A stretch of 64,000 bases of DNA from CAYTEH01 sp964436765 (GCA_964436765.1 CAYTEH010000003.1:16383-80382), one strand, 5' to 3'. Shown: positions 8,331 through 16,674, counted from the stretch's first letter. Numbers and translations: made by a program. The notes: a model not told the origin generated them from the sequence alone.

Positions 8331-9752
8331 ATGGTAACAAAAAAGAAACCAAAGCAGTTCAAAACAGCGGGTCTGTACCGCCTGCATGAGCCGGCGTCCT
8401 TCCAGTATTTGTCGGAGAAGAAAACGTTCTGGATCGCACTCATGTCGCTCTTCATGTTCGTGACGGGGAACATGCTCGGGCAGAACGGCTGGCATGTGTT
8501 CTGGAAGTCGGTATTGGGTAACAGCCTCGAGAGCACCATCGTGTACACGGGCACGGTGCCGCCCATCGCCACGATTCCCGATTACGCCCGTTGGGCGAAG
8601 CTCGGCGGCGACGTGCGTGCGCACACCTACCGCGAAGTTCCGTCCGATTACCTGATTCCGCTGCCCAGCTACCAGGGTCCCGAGAAATCCGATTCGACCG
8701 TGTACATGGTGGACCAGCTTGGCACCTATGCCACCGGCCGGGGGGAGGGGAGCCATCCGGGCGTGGATATTTCGGTTCCTGACGGCACACCCATCGTCTC
8801 CATTGCCAACGGCATCGTGTACCGCGCGGGGAACGATGCGGGCGGCTACGGCAACTTCGTTGTCGTGAAGCACCCGCGCGTGCCCGATCCCGAGCAGCAG
8901 GGCAAAACCACGACGCTCTACTCTGTGTATGCGCACCTCCAAAGCGTGCTCGTGGAAGATGGAGAGCTGGTCCAGAAGGGTCAGCAGCTGGGTGCGTCCG
9001 GCCACACAGGTTTCGCATCCGGCCCGCACCTGCACTTCCAGATCGACCGGGACGAAGCCCCGTGGCACCCCTATTGGCCCTTCACGGGCGCTGAAGCCCG
9101 CCAGGCCGGCCTCAGCATGTCCAAGGCCGTCGATGCAGGCCTCAACCGCGAGCGCGGCCTCCAGTACACCGTGCATCCCATGTTGTACGTGCAGGGTCAC
9201 ATGGATGATGTGCCGCAGACCATCGCGAAAGCTCCCACGGCCTCCGCCAGGACCACTGCTGCCACGGCACGCTTGACCATCGAGGACCGGAGGAAGCTGC
9301 GCATGGCCAAGCTCGGGGTGACGTCCACCACTGTCGTCGCTATTAACGATGCCGCTCCTGCTCCCGCTCCCGTTCCCGCCGCGTCCGTTTCCGCATCGTC
9401 CCCGCAGGCGCAGCCCGCGGCTCCCGCAGTCGAACCCAAGCCGGCCGACACCAACGTGGTCTCGATCGGCATCCGGCACGACGGCTCGTTCTCCGCCGAC
9501 CGTATGCGCGAGACCGTCACGCTTGAGCTGCTCGATGAACAGGGCCAGCTCGTCACCCGCCCCACGGGTGAAGGACGTATCGACCTCCGTACGGCCTTCG
9601 GCGCGGCAGAGTTCTTCCCGTCCATCGTCCGCTTTTCGGATTTCAAGGACGGGGTAGCCAAGATCCAGATGCTTCCGCTCGGGCAGCGCACGGTCGTGAT
9701 TGTCGCGCAGCCGTACGGCAACATGGGCCGCCCGATGGAATTCGAAAGATGA
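8331..9752 (+). CDS. Membrane-anchored M23 family peptidase
   Basis: 473 residues. One transmembrane helix (about 33-50) places the rest outside. The LytM/M23 zinc site is complete: H142-x3-D146 (HPGVD), YAHL with H202, and H233-L-H235. Such enzymes cut peptidoglycan cross-bridges in cell separation. After residue 335 comes an Ala/Pro linker and a C-terminal beta-rich domain of about 95 residues that I do not recognise, perhaps wall-binding. The earlier ATG at 8295 lies inside the promoter, so 8331 is preferred. Confidence 0.9.
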   Translation: MVTKKKPKQFKTAGLYRLHEPASFQYLSEKKTFWIALMSLFMFVTGNMLGQNGWHVFWKSVLGNSLESTIVYTGTVPPIATIPDYARWAKLGGDVRAHTYREVPSDYLIPLPSYQGPEKSDSTVYMVDQLGTYATGRGEGSHPGVDISVPDGTPIVSIANGIVYRAGNDAGGYGNFVVVKHPRVPDPEQQGKTTTLYSVYAHLQSVLVEDGELVQKGQQLGASGHTGFASGPHLHFQIDRDEAPWHPYWPFTGAEARQAGLSMSKAVDAGLNRERGLQYTVHPMLYVQGHMDDVPQTIAKAPTASARTTAATARLTIEDRRKLRMAKLGVTSTTVVAINDAAPAPAPVPAASVSASSPQAQPAAPAVEPKPADTNVVSIGIRHDGSFSADRMRETVTLELLDEQGQLVTRPTGEGRIDLRTAFGAAEFFPSIVRFSDFKDGVAKIQMLPLGQRTVVIVAQPYGNMGRPMEFER

Positions 9753-9765
9753 TTGTTACCCTGGG

Positions 9766-10074
9766 TTATAGTGTTTTGATCACCTGAATAGCCGGCTCCT
9801 CATACGGGTGAGCCGCTTTCAGTCGTGCGATGACTGTCGCGGTATCGACGTCGTCCGGAATCACCACCTCGATCCGCTCCTCTTCCACTTCCTCCAGCTT
9901 CCCGATGGATCCGATGGCAGGGTCTGCGCCTTTCAGGGGCCGGAACCGTCCAATTCCCCGGCTCGAGAAGGAACAGGAATCATAGTTGCCGACTTTTCCG
10001 GCGCCCGCTTTCGCCATGGCGTCACGGACGTTCTGGGCGGCGGCGACTGGCACGTAGACGATGAGAAGTATCAT
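9766..10074 (-). CDS. Nif3/YqfO C-terminal-like (PII/CutA-fold) small protein
   Basis: 102 residues. The pattern YDSCSFSSRGIGRFRPLKGA, then a Glu-rich strand EVEEERIEVVIPDD and the end HPYEEPAIQV matches the insert domain of Nif3-family proteins, also found as a stand-alone protein with a CutA-like ferredoxin fold. Its biochemical role is not firmly known. Convergent with the M23 peptidase, 13 nt away. It lies upstream (same strand) of nothing obvious, with the WecA-like gene 5' to it across a word-repeat. Confidence 0.75.
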   Translation of the reverse strand: MILLIVYVPVAAAQNVRDAMAKAGAGKVGNYDSCSFSSRGIGRFRPLKGADPAIGSIGKLEEVEEERIEVVIPDDVDTATVIARLKAAHPYEEPAIQVIKTL

Positions 10075-10082
10075 GGGAAATC

Positions 10083-10142
10083 TGAAGAATGAAGATCGAA
10101 GGTCGAAATGTCGGCCTTCAATGTTTGACCTTGGGTTTTGAG
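10083..10142. repeat. Word-repeat, inverted relative of 7177-7244
   Basis: Words GAAGATCGAAGGTC and TTTGACCTTGGGTTTTG are inverted copies of those at 7181-7240. The 3' half overlaps the last codons of the WecA-like gene (stop at 10118), so the repeat supplies the end of that coding sequence. Confidence 0.5.
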
Positions 10143-11155
10143 TACATACTCAACCCCACCATCACCATCATCAGCACTCCCGCCGCCACGACCTTCCCCC
10201 ACGTGCTCAGGAACAGGGCCGTGAGCCCGAACGCGGCTCCGATGAGCGAGGTGAGGAGGATGATCTGGCGGGGCGACCAGCCTTTCGCAAGGAGTCGATG
10301 ATGCAGGTGCTGGTCGCGGCTGTCGCCGGTGAGAGGGGATTGGCCCTTTTTCAGCCGCCGGACGATGACGAAGAAGACATCGGTGAGCGGGATGCCCAGG
10401 ACCAGGAACGCCGTTGCCACCTTGCCGCCCGAGTAGATGGTGAGCACGCCGATCATGAGCCCGAAGAACATCGCGCCCGTGTCGCCCATCAGGAGCCTCG
10501 GCGGCGGAAGTTCGAAGAAGAGGCACCCGAAACTGATGCCGGCGAGCGTGAAGGCGATGAGCGCGAGCGACGGCTGGTTCACACGCTCGCTGATGCTCAA
10601 AAAACCGATCGTGGTGAAGCCGATGGTCGACAGCGTGCTCACCTGGCCCGCGACCCCGTCGAACCAGTTGAGCGCATTGATGGTGAGCAGCAGCCAGCCC
10701 ATGGTGAAGACGACGCTCAGGACGAGAGGCAGTCCGGCATTCAGCGTCACGCTGCCGTCGGGTCCGAAGAGCGCGGGCAGGGGATTGGTGACGGCATCGA
10801 TGCGGATGCCGCAGGCGATAAGCAGGATGGCCACGAGCAGCTGGATGCCAAGGCGCAGCATCGGAGGCAGCCTGCGACGGTCATCGATGAAACAGACTGC
10901 GCCCAGGAGTGCGACGCCCCCCATAAGACCAAGGATTTCTGCATCCAGTGGCTGAAAAATAGGGATCAGCACGAGGAAAATGACGACCGGGACGATACCC
11001 GTGGGGTAGGGGATACGCGATCGCTTCAGTCCGTAGCGTTCAGGAAAATCGAGCAGGCCCCAGCGCGGGAACAGCACGAGCGTGAGCGCGTGCAGAATCA
11101 CGCTGAGCCCGAGGGCCATGAGCGGGAAGAGGACGAGAGGGGAGTCGAGCAGCAC
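10118..11155 (-). CDS. WecA/TagO-type undecaprenyl-phosphate sugar-1-phosphate transferase
   Basis: 345 residues, about ten hydrophobic helices. Family motifs of polyprenyl-phosphate N-acetylhexosamine-1-phosphate transferases: DDRRR (91-95), NWFDG (163-167), MGDTG (223-227) and the HLHHRL loop (283-288). It would start a lipid-linked glycan (teichoic-acid-like or O-antigen-like) at the membrane. The sequence lacks the MraY-specific HHHFE tail, and a true MraY is at 46623. Start is a GTG (11155-11153) with TATCAT ending 6 nt upstream. Related work in the window is done by the two glycosyltransferases and the pyruvyl transferase. Confidence 0.88.
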   Translation of the reverse strand: MLLDSPLVLFPLMALGLSVILHALTLVLFPRWGLLDFPERYGLKRSRIPYPTGIVPVVIFLVLIPIFQPLDAEILGLMGGVALLGAVCFIDDRRRLPPMLRLGIQLLVAILLIACGIRIDAVTNPLPALFGPDGSVTLNAGLPLVLSVVFTMGWLLLTINALNWFDGVAGQVSTLSTIGFTTIGFLSISERVNQPSLALIAFTLAGISFGCLFFELPPPRLLMGDTGAMFFGLMIGVLTIYSGGKVATAFLVLGIPLTDVFFVIVRRLKKGQSPLTGDSRDQHLHHRLLAKGWSPRQIILLTSLIGAAFGLTALFLSTWGKVVAAGVLMMVMVGLSMYSKPKVKH

Positions 11156-11204
11156 GGGGGGATGATAGCTGATGATAGAAGATCAGTACTCCATTCGTAT
11201 CGAT

Positions 11205-11275
11205 TGTCTGATGGCCGGATGGTCGATTGTCTTTATGACCATCCGACTATTTGACCATCTGACCATTAATGATGA
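11205..11275. repeat. Word-repeat hairpin (GATGGTC/GACCATC)
   Basis: GCCGGATGGTCGA (near 11214-11226) pairs with GACCATCCGAC (near 11238-11248), followed by a second GACCATCTGACCA. It lies between divergent genes, so it is not simply a terminator. Confidence 0.45.
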
Positions 11276-11283
11276 GTACGATC

Positions 11284-11312
11284 TTGGTATCCGCTCACAT
11301 CTGTTCTACACT
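11284..11312 (+). promoter_or_regulatory. Promoter of pgk
   Basis: TTGGTA (11284-11289), 17-bp spacer, TACACT (11307-11312). The hexamer ends 6 nt before ATG 11319, predicting transcription from the start codon itself. Confidence 0.65.
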
Positions 11313-11318
11313 CCCTTC

Positions 11319-12515
11319 ATGGCATCCTCCATCAAGACTCTGGCCAAGGCAAAGCTCGCGGGAAAGCGTGTCATTCTCCGTGCGGGTTTCGATGTGTCGA
11401 TCGAAAAAGGCAAGGTGATGGATACCGAGCGCATCGAGGCGTGCGTGCCGACTATCAAGCGGATTCTCAAGGACGCGTCACTCGTGATCATCTCGCATCA
11501 GGGACGACCGAAGGGCAAGCGCGTGGCCGAGTACAGCCAGAAGCCGGTGGTGAAGGAGCTCGAGAAACTGCTCAAGAAGAAGGTGCAGTTCTGCGACACC
11601 TGTGTTGGTCCAAAGGCCGAAAAAGCGGCGAAGGCGCTCAAGAAAGGCGAGGTGCTTTTTTTGGAGAACCTGCGGTACGAGCCGGGCGAGGAGAAGAATG
11701 ATCCCGCATTCGCGAAGGAACTGGCCAAGCTCGGCGATGTGTATGTGAACGATGCCTTCACGAACTGCCACCGCAACCACGCGTCGATGGTGGGGCTCGC
11801 GAAACTCCTGCCCTCGTATGCCGGTCTGCAGCTGGAAAAGGAGATCGAGCACCTGACGCCGGTCGTCACGAAGCCCCGGCGCCCGCTCGTGCTCATCGTG
11901 AGCGGGGCAAAGATGGAAACCAAAGTTCCGGTCATCCAGCATTTCCTCACCAAGGGTGACGACATCCTTCTGGGCGGGTGCATCGCCAATACGTTCATCG
12001 CTGCCAGGGGATTTGACGTGGGAACGTCCAAATATGAGGAGGATTCCATGGAGCAGGCCCAGGAGTTCATGCTGGAATCGGAGCTGCCCAAGCGCGCTGC
12101 GATCCACGTGCCGCGCGACGTTGTGCTTGCGACCAAGGCCGAGGAGCACGCGCCGAAGATCGATTTGCCGGTCGAAGACATCATGGGCGACATGAGCATC
12201 TTCGATATCGGGAAAGTCACCGTCGAGCGGTACAAAAAAATCATTGCGAAGGCCAAGATGATCGTGTGGAACGGTCCGCTCGGCTTCTACGAGATCAACC
12301 GGTTCTCGCATGCTACCAAGCGCATCGCCGAGGCGCTTGCCGATGCCAAAAAGAAGGGTGCCACCGTCATCATCGGCGGGGGCGACACCATCGATTTTCA
12401 TACGCGTTACAAGTATCCGCTCACGGCCTACACGTTCGTGAGCACCGGCGGCGGGGCGATGCTGGAGTTCATTGCAGGAAAAAAATTACCCGCCATTGAA
12501 GCTCTACAATCCTGA
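11319..12515 (+). CDS. pgk: Phosphoglycerate kinase
   Basis: 398 residues, normal length. Interconverts 1,3-bisphosphoglycerate and 3-phosphoglycerate with ATP. Visible motifs: RAGFDVS near the N-terminus, SHQGRPKGK (canonical SHLGRPKG), ENLRYEPGEEKNDP, VNDAFTNCHRNHAS (canonical VNDAFGTAHRAHAS, so slightly divergent), then GGGDTIDF and the C-terminal STGGGAMLEF. The frame is open upstream to 11172 but the ATG at 11319 is the only one with a promoter fit and gives the family N-terminus. With GAPDH (47992) and FBPase (48860) it represents the lower glycolytic/gluconeogenic segment. Confidence 0.97.
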   Translation: MASSIKTLAKAKLAGKRVILRAGFDVSIEKGKVMDTERIEACVPTIKRILKDASLVIISHQGRPKGKRVAEYSQKPVVKELEKLLKKKVQFCDTCVGPKAEKAAKALKKGEVLFLENLRYEPGEEKNDPAFAKELAKLGDVYVNDAFTNCHRNHASMVGLAKLLPSYAGLQLEKEIEHLTPVVTKPRRPLVLIVSGAKMETKVPVIQHFLTKGDDILLGGCIANTFIAARGFDVGTSKYEEDSMEQAQEFMLESELPKRAAIHVPRDVVLATKAEEHAPKIDLPVEDIMGDMSIFDIGKVTVERYKKIIAKAKMIVWNGPLGFYEINRFSHATKRIAEALADAKKKGATVIIGGGDTIDFHTRYKYPLTAYTFVSTGGGAMLEFIAGKKLPAIEALQS

Positions 12516-12700
12516 TTGTCATCCCGAGTAGTCCGCCCGAGGCGGACGTATCGAGGGATGCCAGCGATCGAAGCCCTGCGGGGTACATGACCGCACTCCA
12601 GCGTGCGAGCTTGTTAGCTTTTTAGCTGCTTAGCTTCGGAAGGCAAAAAGCTGACAAGCTAACCAGCTACGAAGCTGGTAAGCTGACTGGTGTTTCTCCT
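12516..12700. repeat. TGTCATCCCGAG repeat followed by GTTAGCTTTTTAGC word-repeat
   Basis: TGTCATCCCGAGTAG at 12519 closes with TCGAGGGATGCC near 12550. Then AGCTTGTTAGCTTTTTAGC words (12608-12635) are inverted at 12645-12685 (GCTAACCAGC, GCTGGTAAGCTGAC). The spacer separates pgk from the next plus-strand gene and contains no gene. Confidence 0.55.
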
Positions 12701-14281
12701 ATGTCTCAACTGAATCTTCTTTTTCGTGGCGAAGAGGAATCCTGGAATTCGTTTTCGCGCCGCATGCGCGAGGCCGAGGGCGAGAGCATCGTGATTCTGT
12801 CCACGGCCGATAACAATGTGCTTCTCCAGGAGGAGGAGCGTACACACTTTTTGGAGGAACTGGCCAAAATCCGCTACCGCGTGACGCTTGCGAGCAAGGA
12901 GCCTGCGGTGATCGCGGCAGCCAGGAAGCTCGGCATTACGGTGCACGACAAGACCCGAAAACTCCGGAAGGTTCTCAAGGGGCACCTGAAAGCGGCGGAG
13001 GCGCTCCGGTTCTTCTCGCCGAGCCTGTGGCGGCAGCATTGGCGTTCAAAACTCCAGAGCGTCGGCCTGCTGTCGTTGCCGCGCATGCGCATCGGTTTGC
13101 TCATCGCCCTGAGCGTCAGCCTCTTTCTGTTCGTGGTGTTCCGCCTGCTCCCGTCCGCGACCGTGCGCATCACGCCGCGCCGGGACATCGTGACGCACAC
13201 GATGAACGTGATCCTGGCCGTGTCGGGAGCAGTCATTGACCTCCCGTCGCACGTGCGCACCATTCCGTTGCAGCCGATCTCCGTGACGCACCGGTCGGCC
13301 ATCACATTCGACGACATCAGCCCCGAGTTCATCGGCAGCGATGCCGAGGTCACGATGACTGTCATAAACAAGAAGAAGGAGGACGTGACCCTCAGGCAGG
13401 GGAGCCGTCTCATGAACCAGGCGGGCATGATCTTCAAGATCCAGAACGGCATCACGGTGCCTGCCGACGGTCGCAAAACCGTGCGGGCGAAGGCCGATCA
13501 TGTGGATTTGTACGATAAGGTCATCGGGGACCGCGGCAATGTCCCGGCGGGGCTCAAGTGGGAATTCTCCGGCCTCCCCCCCGAAGACAAGTCGCTTGTG
13601 TATGCCGAAAATAAGGAACCGGGCCGTGGGGGCCGCACGGCCTACCGCACTGTGCTCCAGGCAAAAGATCTCGAGCTCGCGCAGCGTCGTCTGGAGCAGG
13701 AGCTGCTTGTGACGGCAAAGGGCGCAATCCAGGAGGAATTGGAGATTCGCAACGCGAGAAACCCCGAAGCCTCACTGGAGTTTTTGAACAAGCCCGACCT
13801 CATCAAGACCACCTACAGCGGCTTCGTCCTGCCCACGGCGTTCATTGGCGAAACGGTACATTCCGTTCCCGTCGAAGGATCCATCATCTATACGATTCCT
13901 GCATATGATGCGACATACATCATGCGGGAGTTCGGCGGAGAACTCGCGCTGCACGTCGGCGACGGAAAGCGCCTGATCCCCGGTTCGGCGCATCTGGAGC
14001 CCAGTCGCGTGGTGGTATTCGATTTTGCCGACAACCTCTCGTGGATCAAGATGACAGTCGATCTGCTGGGGACCGAGGAATACGTCCTTGATCCGCTCTC
14101 GCCCACGGGGGCACGTTTTGGCAAGCGCGTACGGGAAGCAATTGCGGGTCTCAGTCGTCAGGAAGCCGAACGCATTCTTCGCAATTTTCCCGAGGTGGAC
14201 GGGGTGAGTATACGCATCTGGCCGCCATGGAACAGGACGGTGCCCACGATTCCGTCGAATATTGCGATAGAAACGGAGTAA
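12701..14281 (+). CDS. Single-pass membrane protein, resembles CPR 'baseplate J-like' envelope proteins
   Basis: 526 residues. Residues 1-110 look like a cytoplasmic alpha/beta domain (SIVILSTADNNVLLQEEER, RYRVTLASKEPAVIAAARKL). A basic stretch and one transmembrane helix follow (about 127-148). The exterior part begins with LPSATVRITPRRDIV and is beta-rich, with a QGSRLMNQAGMIFKIQNG segment and a helical insert (about 320-350). Proteins of this layout are common in CPR genomes and often labelled Baseplate_J-like on weak similarity. The function is unknown; a cell-envelope machine is plausible. I would not equate it with a phage baseplate. Confidence 0.65.
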   Translation: MSQLNLLFRGEEESWNSFSRRMREAEGESIVILSTADNNVLLQEEERTHFLEELAKIRYRVTLASKEPAVIAAARKLGITVHDKTRKLRKVLKGHLKAAEALRFFSPSLWRQHWRSKLQSVGLLSLPRMRIGLLIALSVSLFLFVVFRLLPSATVRITPRRDIVTHTMNVILAVSGAVIDLPSHVRTIPLQPISVTHRSAITFDDISPEFIGSDAEVTMTVINKKKEDVTLRQGSRLMNQAGMIFKIQNGITVPADGRKTVRAKADHVDLYDKVIGDRGNVPAGLKWEFSGLPPEDKSLVYAENKEPGRGGRTAYRTVLQAKDLELAQRRLEQELLVTAKGAIQEELEIRNARNPEASLEFLNKPDLIKTTYSGFVLPTAFIGETVHSVPVEGSIIYTIPAYDATYIMREFGGELALHVGDGKRLIPGSAHLEPSRVVVFDFADNLSWIKMTVDLLGTEEYVLDPLSPTGARFGKRVREAIAGLSRQEAERILRNFPEVDGVSIRIWPPWNRTVPTIPSNIAIETE

Positions 14282-14285
14282 GCGG

Positions 14286-14316
14286 TGTCATCCCGAGTCC
14301 AGCTCACCATGACACG
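14286..14316. repeat. Short TGTCATCCCGAG/CCATGACAC repeat unit
   Basis: TGTCATCCCGAG followed 4 nt later by AGCTCACCATGACAC: the outer ends of the dispersed repeat family with the middle deleted. Confidence 0.55.
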
Positions 14317-14360
14317 CGGGTTTCTGGAATTTGGGACCTTCCCGGTTTATTCTCAGGGCA

Positions 14361-14984
14361 ATGCCCCTTCGTCGCCTCTTCCTCCGTCTGGCAGCTGTCT
14401 GCGGGTTGTTGCTGGTCCTGGGCGGCTGCATCCTCGCCGGGACCGTCACGTACGTCGTCTCCCGCTTCGGCGGATCCGCGACCTTCCCGGCGGAGTGCGC
14501 GCTTGTCTTCGGGACGGCCGTGCGGCCGATCTTCGAGCGGGGAGAGATCGTCTATACGGGTCCAGGACCCGGAATTTTGCGCCGGGTGGCCGCTGCGGCC
14601 GATTTATACAGGCAGGGGAGCGTCCAAAAGGTGTTTTTGACCGGCGGGAGAGGGGAGGGCATGGCCGAGAGCGAGGCCAGCGTGATGAAGCGCATCGCCG
14701 TCGTGCAGGGGATTCATCTGGAAGATATCGTTACAGAGGAAGAGTCGCGCTCAACGATCGAGAATATCGCAAACTCATTTCCCATCATGGAAGGGTGCAT
14801 GTCAATCGTGGGGATCAGTGATCGGTACCATCTGGCGCGCATCGAACTGCTGGCCGCGAAGGCGGGGCGCCCGATCATGACGTACCCGGCGGCAGCGAAC
14901 GCTGGTGTCGCTTTCGAGACCCGTAGCATACTGCGTGAGGCTTTGGGGATTATCTTGATAATTTTCCCTATCTATTCAAGATAA
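14361..14984 (+). CDS. DUF218 (SanA/ElyC-like) membrane-anchored protein
   Basis: 207 residues. N-terminal hydrophobic segment with a lipobox-like LVLGGC at residues 18-23, so it could be a lipoprotein or simply anchored. The DUF218 core is visible: ALVFGTAV, LYRQGSVQKVFLTGG, ESRSTIENI and the ISDRYHLARIELLA stretch. Relatives (SanA, ElyC, YdcF) affect envelope integrity at the lipid-carrier stage; the reaction is not settled. TATTCT (14348-14353) ends 7 nt before the ATG. The stop codon TAA (14982-14984) is inside the left arm of the dif-like palindrome. Confidence 0.88.
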   Translation: MPLRRLFLRLAAVCGLLLVLGGCILAGTVTYVVSRFGGSATFPAECALVFGTAVRPIFERGEIVYTGPGPGILRRVAAAADLYRQGSVQKVFLTGGRGEGMAESEASVMKRIAVVQGIHLEDIVTEEESRSTIENIANSFPIMEGCMSIVGISDRYHLARIELLAAKAGRPIMTYPAAANAGVAFETRSILREALGIILIIFPIYSR

Positions 14985-15002
14985 AATGCATTATCTTGAA
15001 TA
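14973..15002. other. Candidate dif (chromosome dimer resolution) site
   Basis: A perfect palindrome with 12-bp arms and a 6-bp centre. The inner 28 bp have exactly the dif geometry: 11-bp arm ATTCAAGATAA (14974-14984), centre AATGCA (14985-14990), 11-bp arm TTATCTTGAAT (14991-15001). The inner edges ...ATAA and TTAT... match the strand-exchange ends of known dif sites. It is 107 bp upstream of a Xer recombinase gene, as in single-recombinase XerS/XerH systems. A related TTATCTTGATAA palindrome is at 14950-14961. The stem is AT-rich and has no T-run after it, arguing against a terminator. Confidence 0.68.
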
Positions 15003-15108
15003 TGAAAAGGTGTGGAAAACCCACTCCCCGCCTTGGACATCCGCATTCAGAAGCCATAATTAATGTTCGATCCCAATCACCTGCTCCGATATCTGATTCA
15101 ATACGCGT

Positions 15109-16056
15109 ATGCCTGAACACATTCAGCCACCGGCACCCACATCAACCATCGCCAAGGCTGTCGAACGATATCTGACCTTCCTGAAGGCCGAGGAAAACAA
15201 GTCCCCGCTTACGATCAAGGCCTACAGAGAGTCATTGCAGCTGCTGATCAAGCTCAGTGACGTCACGGATCCCCGTTTATTCGATAAAAGCGCCATACGG
15301 GTCTATAAGTCCGCATTGCACTCGTTTCGCAGCCGCAGCGGCAAAGAGCTCAGTATTCGTACCAAAAACCATCATTTGACGATCCTCAGGGCCTTTTTAC
15401 GCTATTTGCTGAGAGAAGAAGAGATGGATGTGTACCCACCGGACCGTATCAGCAGATTTAAAGAGGAGCAGCGCAGGGTCAAAGTGCTTTTCGAGGACGA
15501 GCTGACACGCCTGCTTACCGCACCGGACACTTCCAAAAAAGAGGGAAAGCGCGACAGTGCCATGCTCCAGCTGTTCTTTTCTACTGGCCTGCGTTTGGCG
15601 GAGCTCAGGGGACTCAACCGCAAAGATCTGAACTTCAATACGCGTGAGATCTCGGTGCGGGGGAAACGGGGGAAGATCAGGGTGGTTTTCATCAGCGATG
15701 CGGCCGCCCAGGCTCTGAAGGAGTATCTGGAGTGCCGGCTCGATCACCTCATTCCCCTCTTTATTGCCAGTCATCAGAAGGCGTCGACTGCGATGCCGCC
15801 GGGCGAAGAGTTCCGTTTTTCGGCGAATGCGATCTACAGAATGGTCAAAAAGTATGCCCGGATCGCGGGGATCGTCAGTGACCCGTCTCCTCATACGCTC
15901 AGGCATTCGTTCGCGACGAATCTACTGAAAAACGGGGCTGATCTTCGGTCGGTGCAGGAAATGCTCGGTCATAAAGACCTGGGAACCACCCAGATTTATA
16001 CGCATGTGACCAATCCACAGCTGAAAAAGGTGCACGAGAAGTTTCATGGATTGTAG
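15109..16056 (+). CDS. Tyrosine recombinase of the XerC/XerD type
   Basis: 315 residues. N-terminal SAM-like core-binding domain (about 10-105: YLTFLKAEENKSPLTIKAYR) and a catalytic domain with all active residues: R162 in TGLRLAEL, Lys in the RGKRGK hairpin (184-189), H262 and R265 in HTLRHSF, H288 in LGHKDL and the nucleophile Y297 in QIYTHV. Length and lack of extra domains fit Xer housekeeping recombinases rather than phage integrases. No second Xer is seen here. With the symmetric palindrome upstream it could act alone on both arms. XerC, XerD and XerS cannot be told apart by eye. Confidence 0.92.
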   Translation: MPEHIQPPAPTSTIAKAVERYLTFLKAEENKSPLTIKAYRESLQLLIKLSDVTDPRLFDKSAIRVYKSALHSFRSRSGKELSIRTKNHHLTILRAFLRYLLREEEMDVYPPDRISRFKEEQRRVKVLFEDELTRLLTAPDTSKKEGKRDSAMLQLFFSTGLRLAELRGLNRKDLNFNTREISVRGKRGKIRVVFISDAAAQALKEYLECRLDHLIPLFIASHQKASTAMPPGEEFRFSANAIYRMVKKYARIAGIVSDPSPHTLRHSFATNLLKNGADLRSVQEMLGHKDLGTTQIYTHVTNPQLKKVHEKFHGL

Positions 16057-16083
16057 AAGGGGCGTGGGCTAGCATTGGGGACT

Positions 16084-16530
16084 ATGGAAAAAACCAGACG
16101 AGGCATGATGGGCATTTATCAGATCAAGAACCTGAAAACGGGCGAGTGCTATATCGGCTCGTCTGCAAGTATGAACAACCGGATGAAGAACCACATGACC
16201 GATCTGGCGAACGGCACACATATCAACAGGTCACTGCAGGATTCATGGGTAAAATACGGGCCGGAGAATTTTTACTTTTCCATTCTGGAAATTGTCGAAA
16301 GCCGCGACGATCTTTCCGTGCGCGAGCTGTCTTGGATCAAAAAAACGGGATCGCATTCCATTGGATTCAATTCGAAAACCGATCAATACAAGGAGCGCAC
16401 GCTGATCAGCGTTCATATGCTCACAAAGAAGGAATTGGAAGGTTTGAAACTGGGGTCCATGAATAAAACGATTCAGCACTTGCTTGTGTATTACAAGCAT
16501 AATAACAAGTTCCACGGGAAGGGCGAATAG
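16084..16530 (+). CDS. GIY-YIG endonuclease, free-standing
   Basis: 148 residues. GIY-YIG core: GIYQIKN (10-16), CYIGSS (23-28), R33-type Arg in NNRMKNHM, and the Glu of the LSVREL segment as metal ligand. Residues 100-148 (ERTLISVHMLTKKELEGLKL) form a small C-terminal domain resembling the DNA-contact modules of segmented homing nucleases. I see no group I intron around it. TAGCAT (16070-16075) ends 8 nt before ATG 16084. Base composition is lower in GC than its neighbours. Its place 28 nt after the xer gene suggests a homing nuclease settled beside a recombinase locus, but a housekeeping role is possible. Confidence 0.8.
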   Translation: MEKTRRGMMGIYQIKNLKTGECYIGSSASMNNRMKNHMTDLANGTHINRSLQDSWVKYGPENFYFSILEIVESRDDLSVRELSWIKKTGSHSIGFNSKTDQYKERTLISVHMLTKKELEGLKLGSMNKTIQHLLVYYKHNNKFHGKGE

Positions 16531-16583
16531 GCTACAATCCAGGCATCTTCGGGGGGTACCACTTTTTTACGAAAGGAGATCCC

Positions 16584-16601
16584 ATGAAGAAGTTCTTCTA
16601 G
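16584..16601 (+). CDS. Five-codon leader ORF (MKKFF) behind a canonical Shine-Dalgarno
   Basis: GAAAGGAGAT (16571-16580) is a textbook ribosome-binding site 3 nt before ATG, whereas almost no other gene in this window has one. The ORF reads Met-Lys-Lys-Phe-Phe-stop, and its TAG begins the palindrome at 16599. It may be a leader peptide. An alternative is a pseudogene of a small secreted protein: reading past the TAG gives a hydrophobic signal-like stretch, but the RNA hairpins explain the sequence better. Confidence 0.4.
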   Translation: MKKFF

Positions 16602-16622
16602 AGCGCTTGCGCTCTAACTGTC

Positions 16623-16674
16623 CCCTCTTCCGTTGCGCCGTTGCTATTGCAGCATTGCCGGAAGAGGGATTTTT
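16623..16674 (+). terminator. Rho-independent terminator
   Basis: Ten-bp perfect GC-rich stem (16623-16632 with 16659-16668), a 26-nt loop and an ATTTTT tail. Confidence 0.75.

Larger units (their letters stand above)
16533..16674 (+). ncRNA. Leader or small RNA with terminator upstream of the 16756 gene
   Basis: TACAAT (16533-16538) could start a transcript near 16545. It contains the five-codon ORF at 16584, an 8-bp palindrome (TAGAGCGC 16599-16606 with GCGCTCTA 16609-16616) and a terminator: CCCTCTTCCG (16623-16632) pairs perfectly with CGGAAGAGGG (16659-16668), followed by ATTTTT. The arrangement resembles an attenuator or an independent small RNA. Confidence 0.55.

Noticed and set aside
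14973..15002. Palindrome as a rho-independent terminator
   Set aside because: The 12-bp stem has only three G-C pairs and no T-run follows on either strand; dif geometry and proximity to xer fit better.
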